64,000 nt of DNA from Dyadobacter linearis (lineage in GTDB: Bacteria; Bacteroidota; Bacteroidia; Cytophagales; Spirosomataceae), in contig NZ_CAJRAU010000005.1 in assembly GCF_907165045.1 (NCBI RefSeq), positions 124,001 to 188,000 of the forward strand. Direction: 5' to 3'. Of the stretch, positions 33,959 to 45,597 are shown in pieces. Position 1 is the first letter of the stretch. Each line of letters starts with the position of its first letter. A program made the translations under genes and the position numbers. Under the pieces are notes generated by a model that saw only the letters and a list, made by a program, of their open reading frames with translations, searched no databases and was not told the DNA's origin.

Positions 33959-35302
33959 ATGTTTAAAAAGATACTCATTGCCAACCGGGGCGAAATCGCC
34001 TTGCGGGTTATCAGAACCTGCCGTGAAATGGGCATTAAAACTGTGGCCGTTTATTCAACTGCTGACAGGGACAGCCTGCACGTAAGGTTTGCCGACGAGG
34101 CAGTTTGCATTGGCCCACCACCGAGCAGACAATCTTATCTAAGTATACAAAATATTATTTCAGCGGCAGAAGTAACCGGTGCGGACGCAATTCACCCGGG
34201 TTATGGATTCTTGTCTGAAAATGCTGAATTCTCACAGATCTGCGCAGATTACGGTATCAAGTTTATTGGTGCCACTGCTGCTCAGATCAATGGAATGGGA
34301 GATAAAGCGACAGCGAAAGCGACGATGATCCAGGCTGGCGTCCCCGTCGTGCCGGGTTCAGAAGGTTTGCTGGAATCTGTTGAACAAGGTAAAAAATTGG
34401 CTGAGGGTATTGGCTATCCTGTAATTGTAAAAGCGACTGCCGGTGGCGGTGGCCGCGGAATGCGGATTATCAACAAGCCCGACGAATTTGAAAAAGCCTG
34501 GCATGATGCGCGTACCGAATCGGCGGCGGCATTTGGAAATGATGGTTTATATCTTGAAAAATTCGTTGAAGAGCCGCGCCACATTGAAATCCAGATCATC
34601 GGAGATCAGTTCGGTAAGGTTTGTCACCTTTCTGAGCGCGACTGCTCTATTCAGCGCCGCCACCAGAAACTGGTAGAAGAAACGCCTTCACCGATCATTA
34701 CTCCTGAATTACGGGAGAAAATGGGCGAGGCGGCGATCAAAGGTGCACAGTCAATCGGATACGAAGGCGCGGGAACGATTGAGTTCCTTGTCGACAAACA
34801 TGGGGATTTCTATTTCATGGAAATGAATACCCGTATCCAGGTTGAGCACCCTATCACAGAGGAAGTTACTGATTTTGACTTGATCAAAGAGCAAATTAAA
34901 GTAGCTGCGGGTTATCCTATTTCGGGACAGAACTATACTCCGAAGTTGTTTGCAATGGAATGCCGTATCAATGCGGAAGATCCTTCGAACGGATTCCGGC
35001 CTGCACCTGGAAAAATCACTAATCTGCATTTTCCTGGTGGCCACGGAGTAAGGATCGACAGCCACGTTTACAGCGGTTACACCATTCCTCCGAATTACGA
35101 TTCGATGATTGCAAAGCTGATCGTAAGCGGCCAGTCACGCGAGGAAGTATTGACCAGAATGAAGAGAGCATTGCAGGAATTTGTAATAGAAGGCATCAAA
35201 ACCACAATTCCTTTCCATATTAAACTAATGGATGATCCCGGTTTCAAATCAGGAAATTTCACCACCAAATACCTCGAAACATTTGACTTTTCGTCTCTTT
35301 AA
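33959..35302 (+). CDS. accC: Biotin carboxylase subunit of acetyl-CoA carboxylase
   Basis: Carboxylates biotin on AccB using ATP and bicarbonate. The 447-residue ATP-grasp enzyme begins [20 protein letters not shown], contains the glycine-rich ATP loop [11 protein letters not shown], the metal-binding [11 protein letters not shown] and the C-terminal biotin carboxylase domain. It is the last gene of the operon and is followed by a strong terminator. The carboxyltransferase genes accA and accD are not in the window. Confidence 0.96.
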   Translation: MFKKILIANRGEIALRVIRTCREMGIKTVAVYSTADRDSLHVRFADEAVCIGPPPSRQSYLSIQNIISAAEVTGADAIHPGYGFLSENAEFSQICADYGIKFIGATAAQINGMGDKATAKATMIQAGVPVVPGSEGLLESVEQGKKLAEGIGYPVIVKATAGGGGRGMRIINKPDEFEKAWHDARTESAAAFGNDGLYLEKFVEEPRHIEIQIIGDQFGKVCHLSERDCSIQRRHQKLVEETPSPIITPELREKMGEAAIKGAQSIGYEGAGTIEFLVDKHGDFYFMEMNTRIQVEHPITEEVTDFDLIKEQIKVAAGYPISGQNYTPKLFAMECRINAEDPSNGFRPAPGKITNLHFPGGHGVRIDSHVYSGYTIPPNYDSMIAKLIVSGQSREEVLTRMKRALQEFVIEGIKTTIPFHIKLMDDPGFKSGNFTTKYLETFDFSSL

Positions 35303-35318
35303 ATTGAGGTGTAGATAA

Positions 35319-35361
35319 GAAAAAGCGGTCTGTCAGAAAATTCTGACAGACCGCTTTTTTT
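35319..35361. terminator. Bidirectional terminator after accC
   Basis: A perfect 15-base stem, AGCGGTCTGTCAGAA (35324-35338) with its complement (35341-35355), flanked by an A-run and a T-run. It can end both accC and the converging DUF5618 gene. Confidence 0.9.
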
Positions 35362-35378
35362 ATGTGTTTCTTACTAAA

Positions 35379-35750
35379 TCAAGATAACATTGCAAGCATT
35401 TTTTGAGCCGCGTCCATTCCTTCTTTGATTGTCCTGACTGAGGGAGTTCCATGATAGTATCCCGCCAAATGAAGTGTATCGTACGCCTCATTTAAATAAG
35501 AAAGCAGGGTCTTATTATACTTTCTGAGCCTGTTTCTATATTCTTCGATACTTCTTGGTTTCGTAAACCTAGCGCCTTCTTTCTTTTTGAGGTATTCATC
35601 CACGATCATCAGCGTTGCGCTGTAAGCAGTTCCGGCGGCCATTTGGACATACTTGATATCTCTATACTCACTTCCTTCTTTGCGAGCTTTAGAACTTAAG
35701 ATCTCCTTCGCATTCGTAAGGTATCTGTCAATTTCAGGATAGGTATTCAT
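35379..35750 (-). CDS. DUF5618 family protein
   Basis: A 123-residue, mainly helical cytoplasmic protein beginning MNTYPEIDRYLTNAKEIL. The ATG at 35750 is used because the open frame upstream (to 35825) has unrelated composition. It resembles the Bacteroidota DUF5618 group, which looks like a small HEPN-like helical bundle; that fold statement is inference. No catalytic motif (R-x4-6-H) is obvious. No partner antitoxin or nucleotidyltransferase is adjacent. Confidence 0.6.
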   Translation of the reverse strand: MNTYPEIDRYLTNAKEILSSKARKEGSEYRDIKYVQMAAGTAYSATLMIVDEYLKKKEGARFTKPRSIEEYRNRLRKYNKTLLSYLNEAYDTLHLAGYYHGTPSVRTIKEGMDAAQKMLAMLS

Positions 35751-35865
35751 GTGTGTGTCCGGCTGATTTACGGTTAGTGAATACTTGCTGATAAATATAA
35801 CGAAAGCCCCTGAACTAATGCTCATGCGCTTTTCAAAAGGAGTCCTTTAAACAATCTTCGGCATA

Positions 35866-37188
35866 CTACAAAATCTGCAAAACCCCGTATGCGCTGACAG
35901 TCAGGATTGATGCTATGCTGATCCAAAAAAAGATATCATATAAAAGCGAGGGTTTCAACGATGCCGGCAGCTCGCGGAAGCGGAATACCAGCGAAACATA
36001 AACGATCAGAATCAGTAATATAGAAGTTGCGATACCGCCCAGGATTACCATCATTACAGGTGCCTGGAAAAACAGGAACAGCCCGCACCAGATCATCGGT
36101 AATACCCAGGAGAAAATTCCAATGGTTTTGCGCTGATTTTCCGGTGTATCGAATTTCATCCAGCCGATTACCCCGAAAGCGTCTCCCCAAACCCTTGCCC
36201 AACTGGCAGTAGCAGTAAAAAGGGTTGAATACAGCACGAAAAAGGCACCTACCAGAAACAGGTTTTTCGCCCAGGGACCAAGTGTTTCGGTGAAAATTTT
36301 TGACAAAACCTCAATCATTTCATAACCTTCCGGCACCGTGCCACTGCTATGCAGCACAGCCGCCCCCAGCAGATAAAATGCAGCAGTAACCACAGTATAC
36401 ACAACCATCGACAGTACGGCATCCAGGTACATGACATTAAACCAGCCTTTCGCCCGATTCGCCCATTCCTTGCTCCCGTCATTCGGACCCGAATAGGCTG
36501 CGTAACCCTTTTCGATGCACCAATAGTTGTAGTACATAATTTCATCCCCTCCTACTCCCGTAATCCCGAAAGCGCCGAATGCAGCAGCGACCATGCCAGC
36601 CGGCAGCGAGAATTCGAGGCCGGTTTTGACTTGCGGCCACTGGATTGCATACTTTGTTCCTTGCAGTAAAAACAGCGAAATAAGTATAACAGCAGTAAAA
36701 AGCATGATCATGACGAGCGCGCCTTTCTCGACGGGCCCGTAATTTCCTTTATATACCCAAAGTGAAGTGAGCAAAACAGAAATAATCGCCCAGATATTGA
36801 CAGAAATTCCCGGCCACGCCATTTTCAATACAATCGCGACACCGCCTACAATGCCGCCTACCTGCAATAACTTTAATCCCTGCAATGAAAGCCAGAGCCA
36901 GATGCTCCAATGCGCTTTTCCGAGCTTTGGACCCGGGAGCTGATTGAAATTATGCATCACAAAAGTGCCTGTATAGATCGCATTCTTACCGAATTCCAGC
37001 TGCAATGCAACTTTTACAAGACAGCTTAGAATAATGATCCAAAACATCACAAAGCCCGCTTTGGCGCCCAGTGCCGTTGTTGCGATCAGTTCACCGGAGC
37101 CGACGATGGCAGCGGACAAAATAAAGCCGGGTCCGAGGTAGCGGAGCCGGCCGAAAAATGTAGTAGGAGGAGTCAGGATTTGGGCCAT
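35866..37188 (-). CDS. Nramp-related transporter with altered metal-site motifs
   Basis: A 440-residue membrane protein with about 11 hydrophobic helices. The N-terminus RLRYLGPGFILSAAIVGSGE matches helix 1 of Nramp, but the metal-binding DPGN is replaced by GSGE (about residues 31-34). In helix 6 the usual MPH is also missing (FGITGVGGDEIMYYNYW). The protein therefore belongs to the Nramp superfamily but probably does not carry manganese or iron in the standard way; a different cation, as in Nramp-related magnesium transporters, is one option. It is followed on the minus strand by the DUF5618 gene. Confidence 0.8.
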   Translation of the reverse strand: MAQILTPPTTFFGRLRYLGPGFILSAAIVGSGELIATTALGAKAGFVMFWIIILSCLVKVALQLEFGKNAIYTGTFVMHNFNQLPGPKLGKAHWSIWLWLSLQGLKLLQVGGIVGGVAIVLKMAWPGISVNIWAIISVLLTSLWVYKGNYGPVEKGALVMIMLFTAVILISLFLLQGTKYAIQWPQVKTGLEFSLPAGMVAAAFGAFGITGVGGDEIMYYNYWCIEKGYAAYSGPNDGSKEWANRAKGWFNVMYLDAVLSMVVYTVVTAAFYLLGAAVLHSSGTVPEGYEMIEVLSKIFTETLGPWAKNLFLVGAFFVLYSTLFTATASWARVWGDAFGVIGWMKFDTPENQRKTIGIFSWVLPMIWCGLFLFFQAPVMMVILGGIATSILLILIVYVSLVFRFRELPASLKPSLLYDIFFWISIASILTVSAYGVLQIL

Positions 37189-37259
37189 TGATCAAATGGT
37201 TTATTCCAAAAGCCTGAGGTTGATTGCGGTTACTCTAAAATATCTTTGGCAAAAAATTA

Positions 37260-38720
37260 TCAAAGATTTCCCACAGCCTGGTGGATCTGCTTCACGGTAT
37301 CTACATAATTATCCTCACTCGGAAGCCCAAAAAGGGATTTTTCCTTGATCATCTGTGCTACGTTTTCAGGAACCAGTTTCTCCCAGCCCGGCTCACCCCG
37401 TTTAATTTTTTCAAGAACACTGTCGGTTGTAATGTCCATGTGTGCCTTGTTATAATTCCTGATATCCTCGATCTTGTCATTGATCGTCAAATATTGGAAA
37501 AGTGGCTGCAAATGAGCTGGTACCACAAAATTGGCACAACTGTAAACCGATCCGTCGGGCTGTAATGTGGGGTAAATAAACAGTTTTACTTTTCGGCTGA
37601 AAAGGGTCGCAAAAGATTCCAGAATACCACCCGGGAGGAATTCATAATGCTTTTCTTCAAAAATATCCTGCAAACTCGGACTACCCAGCAACAATCCCGC
37701 TTTCAATTTGGTAAGGCGCGAAAGGTAGGCGACGAGGCGATAGTATTCGTGGTGATTAGAGATCATTACCATGTGCCCCAGCGAGCACAGGATATCAACC
37801 CTGTCTAAAAAGTCTTTTTCATCAATATCCCTGTCACCTGCTTTCAGATTGTGCAATGTGAGCTCTGAGATCAGTACCACCTTCGATTCGTCTACATCCG
37901 GTTCGGCCAAAAATTGCTTTTGCCCATTGCTGATCAGGTCGATATGTACATTAGTAATAGGTCGCAGGCGCCCGCGCATCATCAGAATGTGCTTTTTATA
38001 CAAAGCTTCCGAAGGCTGCAAAACCCCGCCGTCGCTACCGAACAAAGCCGCGTCCGTAAAACCGTTTTTAACCAGTCGCAGACTCATTAACCTGTTATCC
38101 ACTTTCGCAAAATCAGGACCGCTAAACCGTACCATATCGATCTCGATACGGTCGACCGTAAGATCGTCCATCAGGGACATTAACAGCGTTTCGGGTGATT
38201 TATAATAAAAAAAGCAGCCGTACATGAGGTTGACCCCGATAATACCCAATGCCTGCTGTTGCAAAATATTTTCATCGTCGCGCATTCGGACGTGAACTAC
38301 CACGTAATTTGTCGGCCCCAGCGGCGTCAGCTGGAATTGTAGTCCGATCCAGCCGTGGGATTCGTTGGTTTTCTGAAAATTGAGGGCGACTACGGTATTG
38401 GCAAATGCAAAGAACTGACTATCGCTTCCACGCTTCTCGGAGAGACGCTTTTCTACCAGATTATATTCCCGGTTCAGCATTTTCATTAAGCGCGATTCCA
38501 CCACATACCTTCCTCCCTCTTCCGTACCGTAAATTGCGTCGCTAAATGTCATATCATAAGCTGACATGGTTTTAGCAACTGTCCCCGATGCTCCTCCTGC
38601 TTTAAAAAAATAAGCTGCTGTTTCCTGCCCTGCTCCAATCTCCGCAAAAGAGCCATAAATCCGGCGATCAAGGTTGATTCTGAGCGCCTTTTGTTTTGTA
38701 CCAAGATTCTTTTCGTACAT
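37260..38720 (-). CDS. Conserved cytoplasmic protein of unknown function (486 aa)
   Basis: I recall similar proteins in other Bacteroidota, under inconsistent names, but assign no function. There is no signal peptide or membrane helix. The N-terminal 60 residues look strongly constrained (FAEIGAGQETAAYFFKAGGA, then AYDMTFSDAIYG). The middle has mixed alpha/beta content with conserved-looking blocks GWIGLQFQLTP, HVRMRDDEN and LISELTLHNLKAGDRD, and CSLGHMVMISNHHEY. The C-terminus is helical. The gene is alone on its strand, 71 bases upstream of the Nramp-related gene. An annotation as adenylyltransferase or TonB receptor would not be supported by any motif here. Confidence 0.7.
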   Translation of the reverse strand: MYEKNLGTKQKALRINLDRRIYGSFAEIGAGQETAAYFFKAGGASGTVAKTMSAYDMTFSDAIYGTEEGGRYVVESRLMKMLNREYNLVEKRLSEKRGSDSQFFAFANTVVALNFQKTNESHGWIGLQFQLTPLGPTNYVVVHVRMRDDENILQQQALGIIGVNLMYGCFFYYKSPETLLMSLMDDLTVDRIEIDMVRFSGPDFAKVDNRLMSLRLVKNGFTDAALFGSDGGVLQPSEALYKKHILMMRGRLRPITNVHIDLISNGQKQFLAEPDVDESKVVLISELTLHNLKAGDRDIDEKDFLDRVDILCSLGHMVMISNHHEYYRLVAYLSRLTKLKAGLLLGSPSLQDIFEEKHYEFLPGGILESFATLFSRKVKLFIYPTLQPDGSVYSCANFVVPAHLQPLFQYLTINDKIEDIRNYNKAHMDITTDSVLEKIKRGEPGWEKLVPENVAQMIKEKSLFGLPSEDNYVDTVKQIHQAVGNL

Positions 38721-38878
38721 AACTTAAATTGAATTAGATGAACGGCCTTATATGTAAATATAAAAAAAATACACTTATTAAGTAAGTACATTTCGTTCGT
38801 ATATACAGTCAGAATGGAAAAGTTCTATAAATTATTGTTAAATACAGACGAATTTGAAACCAAAAACCAGCTTCCGTT

Positions 38879-39262
38879 TTGATTAGCCTGTTTACTTACG
38901 GAACATTAAAAAAAGGATTTGATAATCCCTTCGCTGAGAAATTGGCCGCCGTTTCAAACTATGTCGGCGAAGGATATTTTCATGGGAAACTCTACAAAAT
39001 CGATTGGTACCCGGGTGCTGTTTACGAGCCGCAAAGTGCAGAGAAAGTGTACGGGGAAATTTTCGAAATCCTGGATCCCGGCATTTTGCAGGAATTGGAC
39101 GAATATGAAGATGTGCTGGAAGATCAAGCAGCCAGTCTGTATATCCGGCGGGAGATCCCCATTTTTACTGAAAACGAATTGCCCGTGAGTTGCTGGACCT
39201 ACTTATATAACCAGCCGGTGCATGATTTGCAGCTTATCCAATCAGGGATATTTGAAAATTAA
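38879..39262 (+). CDS. Gamma-glutamylcyclotransferase-like (AIG2/GGCT fold) protein
   Basis: A 127-residue protein with the GGCT N-terminal motif LFTYGTLKKGF and the acidic ELDEYEDV, whose first Glu corresponds to the catalytic residue of the family. Members release 5-oxoproline from gamma-glutamyl compounds or related amines; the exact substrate is unknown. The start is TTG at 38879, since the motif begins at once and no in-frame ATG lies close upstream. Its stop overlaps that of the converging coaX gene by four bases. Confidence 0.82.
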   Translation: MISLFTYGTLKKGFDNPFAEKLAAVSNYVGEGYFHGKLYKIDWYPGAVYEPQSAEKVYGEIFEILDPGILQELDEYEDVLEDQAASLYIRREIPIFTENELPVSCWTYLYNQPVHDLQLIQSGIFEN

Positions 39263-40026
39263 CCCCTTACCTTCTCCCCGATTACCCGTAGCCCATCTAA
39301 TGTTAATTTAGGGTCAATTTCTACAAATTCATCGCGGAGCGTATCGATAATAGAGGACAAGCCGCCCGTCGCTACGGCAATGCATTCGCCACCCAATTCC
39401 GCTCGAATACGCTGTAAAAGTGATTTGACCAAACCCTCATAACCTAACAAAATACCTGCCTGAATCGCCTCAGTTGTGTTTTTCCCGATTGCAGTTGTGG
39501 GAAGTACCAGCGGGACTTCGGGTAGCTGGGCTGTATTGGCAAACAATGCTTTTACCGCAGTGAGCAAGCCCGGCAAAATCGCCACGCCCAGTACTTTATT
39601 GTCTTTGGAAACCGTGGTAAATGTGAGCGCAGTACCGAAATCCACTACCACACAATTTTCTTTGTAACGCGACATTACCGCCACTGCATTTGCGATCAGA
39701 TCCGCGCCGATCTCGTGAGGATGGTCTATTTGTATTTCCAGTTCCGGGTAAATATCCGGCCCGACTACGATGATATCTTCGCCAAAAAGCGCACGCAGCA
39801 TTTTCAAAATCGTCGGCGTTAGTGCAGGCACAACACTGCTGAGCACGACCGTTTCCACATCCCCAAACCACAATGCGGCTTCCAGGAAATGCAGCCGTAG
39901 CTTCGATTCATAATGCGATTCACTTTCCTGAGGAAGCGACCGCATGCGCCACAAATGCTCCCACGAGCCAAATTGGTAAAGTCCGAAGACCGTATCGGTA
40001 TTGCCGACATCAACCGCCAACAGCAT
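39259..40026 (-). CDS. coaX: Type III pantothenate kinase
   Basis: Phosphorylates pantothenate, the first step of coenzyme A synthesis. The 255-residue ASKHA-fold protein has the phosphate loop DVGNTDTVFG (Asp6), HEIGADLIANAVA, the catalytic-region DFGTALTF and a C-terminal ATGG. CoaX enzymes need a monovalent cation and are not inhibited by CoA. It stands alone on the minus strand, divergent from the beta-galactosidase gene. Confidence 0.93.
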   Translation of the reverse strand: MLLAVDVGNTDTVFGLYQFGSWEHLWRMRSLPQESESHYESKLRLHFLEAALWFGDVETVVLSSVVPALTPTILKMLRALFGEDIIVVGPDIYPELEIQIDHPHEIGADLIANAVAVMSRYKENCVVVDFGTALTFTTVSKDNKVLGVAILPGLLTAVKALFANTAQLPEVPLVLPTTAIGKNTTEAIQAGILLGYEGLVKSLLQRIRAELGGECIAVATGGLSSIIDTLRDEFVEIDPKLTLDGLRVIGEKVRG

Positions 40027-40187
40027 AGCAAATCATTTACGTACGGTGGCAAATAAAAACATTATTCAAATAAAACTTGATCATTCCCGGGTTTAACATC
40101 TGTTTCTTTTTGATAATCTATAATTTTATCAAAAAAACAAGTTTGCCCGAACGCACACATTTACCCGGCGAACCACCTATTTCTTAA

Positions 40188-43565
<3,378 letters not shown>

Positions 43566-44132
43566 TTACTTTCTGATAGTCAGCACGTAATCCGCCTTCA
43601 CCTGGATAACCTGCGCAATTTTAACAAAAACCACTTGCGGAACCTCGATATTGTGGTCCGTCAGCGGGACTTCAAAATTGGAGCTGAGTGTAATTTTCTC
43701 ACCCTCTACTTTTAGTTTTCCTTTTAATGTACGCTCTTTGGTTACGCCGTGGACTGTAAATTTCCCTTTCGCTGAAACGTCGTATTGTCCGTCTTTGGAG
43801 AAATCCGGCGCATTATCCATTTTCCCGCTGAATGTAGCCGTGGGATATTTGTCCGACTCGATGTAATTTTCATTGAAATGCTCCTGCATCAATTTGTTTG
43901 GGAATACAAACTCCCTCATATTCATCCGGATAGCAATTTCTCCATTCGCACTATTCAATATCACCTGCGACTTTTTGTTCTCCGCATTGATATTTTCCAA
44001 AGGCGTTTCCGATGAAAAACGGGTAACGCCGGAAGTCGTCGAAAACTTGTTTCCCTGGGCCAAAACCTGCACAAAAGACAAAGTAGTAGCGAGCATGGTG
44101 ACGAGCACCAGGCGAACAAAATATAGTTTCAT
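43566..44132 (-). CDS. YceI-family periplasmic protein
   Basis: A 188-residue exported protein. The signal peptide ends VLAQ (about residue 26). The lipocalin-like YceI fold is shown by strands such as FSSETPLENINAENKK and YPTATFSGKMD, and the block VHGVTKERTLKGKLKVEG. Members bind polyisoprenoid or other hydrophobic molecules. It is separated by six bases from the DUF5777 gene upstream and forms part of the run Rieske, DUF5777, YceI on the minus strand. Confidence 0.9.
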   Translation of the reverse strand: MKLYFVRLVLVTMLATTLSFVQVLAQGNKFSTTSGVTRFSSETPLENINAENKKSQVILNSANGEIAIRMNMREFVFPNKLMQEHFNENYIESDKYPTATFSGKMDNAPDFSKDGQYDVSAKGKFTVHGVTKERTLKGKLKVEGEKITLSSNFEVPLTDHNIEVPQVVFVKIAQVIQVKADYVLTIRK

Positions 44133-44138
44133 AGTCTG

Positions 44139-45032
44139 TTATTGTTCTATTGATTTCGGCCTTTTATTCTTTTTATCAAAACTGAAAGTCCGGGAAATAT
44201 TAAAACCGTAGTGAATATCCCCTTTTCCCCAGGTTCCGGCAGTTTCTCCGATAAATTGCTTTTCGATCATACCCAAAGAATTGGTGAAATGCAGCTGAAA
44301 AACGTGCCCGCCGGTTTCAATATCAACACCGAAAGACATGGAATCATAATACGGAGCTGTCGGCGTATTCTTTTCTCTGGCGGTATAAAAGTATTCTCCA
44401 TTCAGCGAAACGCGTTTCGAGAGCTTGTACCGGCCGCCTATTCCGACTGCAAGGAGCAATTTTTCATCTCCACGCGTTTCCGGTCTGTTTCTGAAAAGGT
44501 AAGTCGGCGACAGTTGCAGCGAAAGGCGCTCGCCAAATTTGCGGGCAATCAGCACCTGTGCCGAATAATAGAGCTTATCCTGAAATTCAAGCTCCTTATT
44601 GACCGTCGCGACGCCCGTTCCGCCAAAAAGTGTAACAGAAACAGGAATTGACCCTGCGCCACTGCTCTGTTTCAGCACCTTATATTTACCGAAAAAATCA
44701 TAAACCTTCTGAGAAGTACTTCGCCCCACTCCTACCATCAGATCATCGGTAACACCATATTCAAACCCCATTCGCATCGTAGCCTGGTCGAGGCCGAAAA
44801 ACTGGTAAGCGCCTGAGTTCAGTCTGCCGAAACGGTGAGAAATCCGAAAATCCAGGTGTTTCTTCTTCATCGTTTCCACCGAATGTCCGTTGACAACACG
44901 CGTCGATTTGAAGGTAGCAGTCACCGGAACGCGCCCGGAACTGTCCTGCTGCGAAAGTTCATTCAATAAATCATCCTGCGCATAAAGGTTTGTTGTACAA
45001 ACCATTAGCGCTGCGAAGCGGAGCCATTTCAT
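44139..45032 (-). CDS. DUF5777 family outer-membrane beta-barrel protein
   Basis: A 297-residue exported protein with a short signal (MKWLRFAALMVCTTNLYA). It matches the DUF5777 pattern: HLDFRISHRFGRLNSGAYQFFGLDQATM followed by GFEYGVTDDLMVGVGRS, then a series of amphipathic strands. Predicted barrel in the outer membrane. Function unknown, though the neighbours (Rieske protein and YceI) suggest an envelope redox or lipid-related role. It lies 13 bases after the Rieske gene. Confidence 0.8.
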   Translation of the reverse strand: MKWLRFAALMVCTTNLYAQDDLLNELSQQDSSGRVPVTATFKSTRVVNGHSVETMKKKHLDFRISHRFGRLNSGAYQFFGLDQATMRMGFEYGVTDDLMVGVGRSTSQKVYDFFGKYKVLKQSSGAGSIPVSVTLFGGTGVATVNKELEFQDKLYYSAQVLIARKFGERLSLQLSPTYLFRNRPETRGDEKLLLAVGIGGRYKLSKRVSLNGEYFYTAREKNTPTAPYYDSMSFGVDIETGGHVFQLHFTNSLGMIEKQFIGETAGTWGKGDIHYGFNISRTFSFDKKNKRPKSIEQ

Positions 45033-45045
45033 AAAAATAGGTTGA

Positions 45046-45543
45046 TTATGCGGTTACTGTCAGCGTATTTCCGTCGGCAGACAAAGCGGTTTTGTAAACT
45101 TTCAATGCAGATGTGGCTGGCCCTTGTTCTACTGCGCCGGTGGTTGAAAACTCAGAAAGGTGATTTGGACATTGAAAGTCATTCTGCGCAATGCGGTACC
45201 GTACGTTCGTCCCCTCGTGGGTACACCTTCTTGCCAAAGCCACGTGGCTTCCTCCGCTGGTGAGTGCTACGATGGTATCTCCGATAATTTCAAAACCGCC
45301 GGCCGTTTTCAAAGTAGCGACTTTGCTAAGGTCCACTGTGAAATTGATGGAGTTACCTGTCACCGTTCCTGAAATCCCGCTTGCATTTTCATTCGGGTCC
45401 ACCGGCTCGGGCTCGTTGTCGCTGGAACCGCAGGCCGTCATCGTGGTGCCCAGGCAGTAGAATGCCATTAAAGTGGACGTACTTAGTCCCAGGCTTTTCA
45501 GGAACTCGCCTCTTTTCATTTTTTCTTGGTTCGTAGTCTCCAT
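45046..45543 (-). CDS. Rieske 2Fe-2S domain protein, exported
   Basis: A 165-residue protein. The N-terminus KRGEFLKSLGLSTSTLMAF is a long hydrophobic export or anchor signal, possibly ending in a lipidated Cys38 (TMTAC). The Rieske cluster ligands are all present: Cys107 and His109 (CTH), Cys125 and His128 (CPNH). It is probably an electron carrier in the periplasm. In Bacteroidota such proteins are seen with DUF5777 and YceI genes, and here all three lie in one run with gaps of 13 and 6 bases. Confidence 0.88.
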   Translation of the reverse strand: METTNQEKMKRGEFLKSLGLSTSTLMAFYCLGTTMTACGSSDNEPEPVDPNENASGISGTVTGNSINFTVDLSKVATLKTAGGFEIIGDTIVALTSGGSHVALARRCTHEGTNVRYRIAQNDFQCPNHLSEFSTTGAVEQGPATSALKVYKTALSADGNTLTVTA

Positions 45544-45597
45544 GGTGAGTTGTTAAAAATTAGCGGTTATAATTATTCGGTATCGGTAATGCAATAC

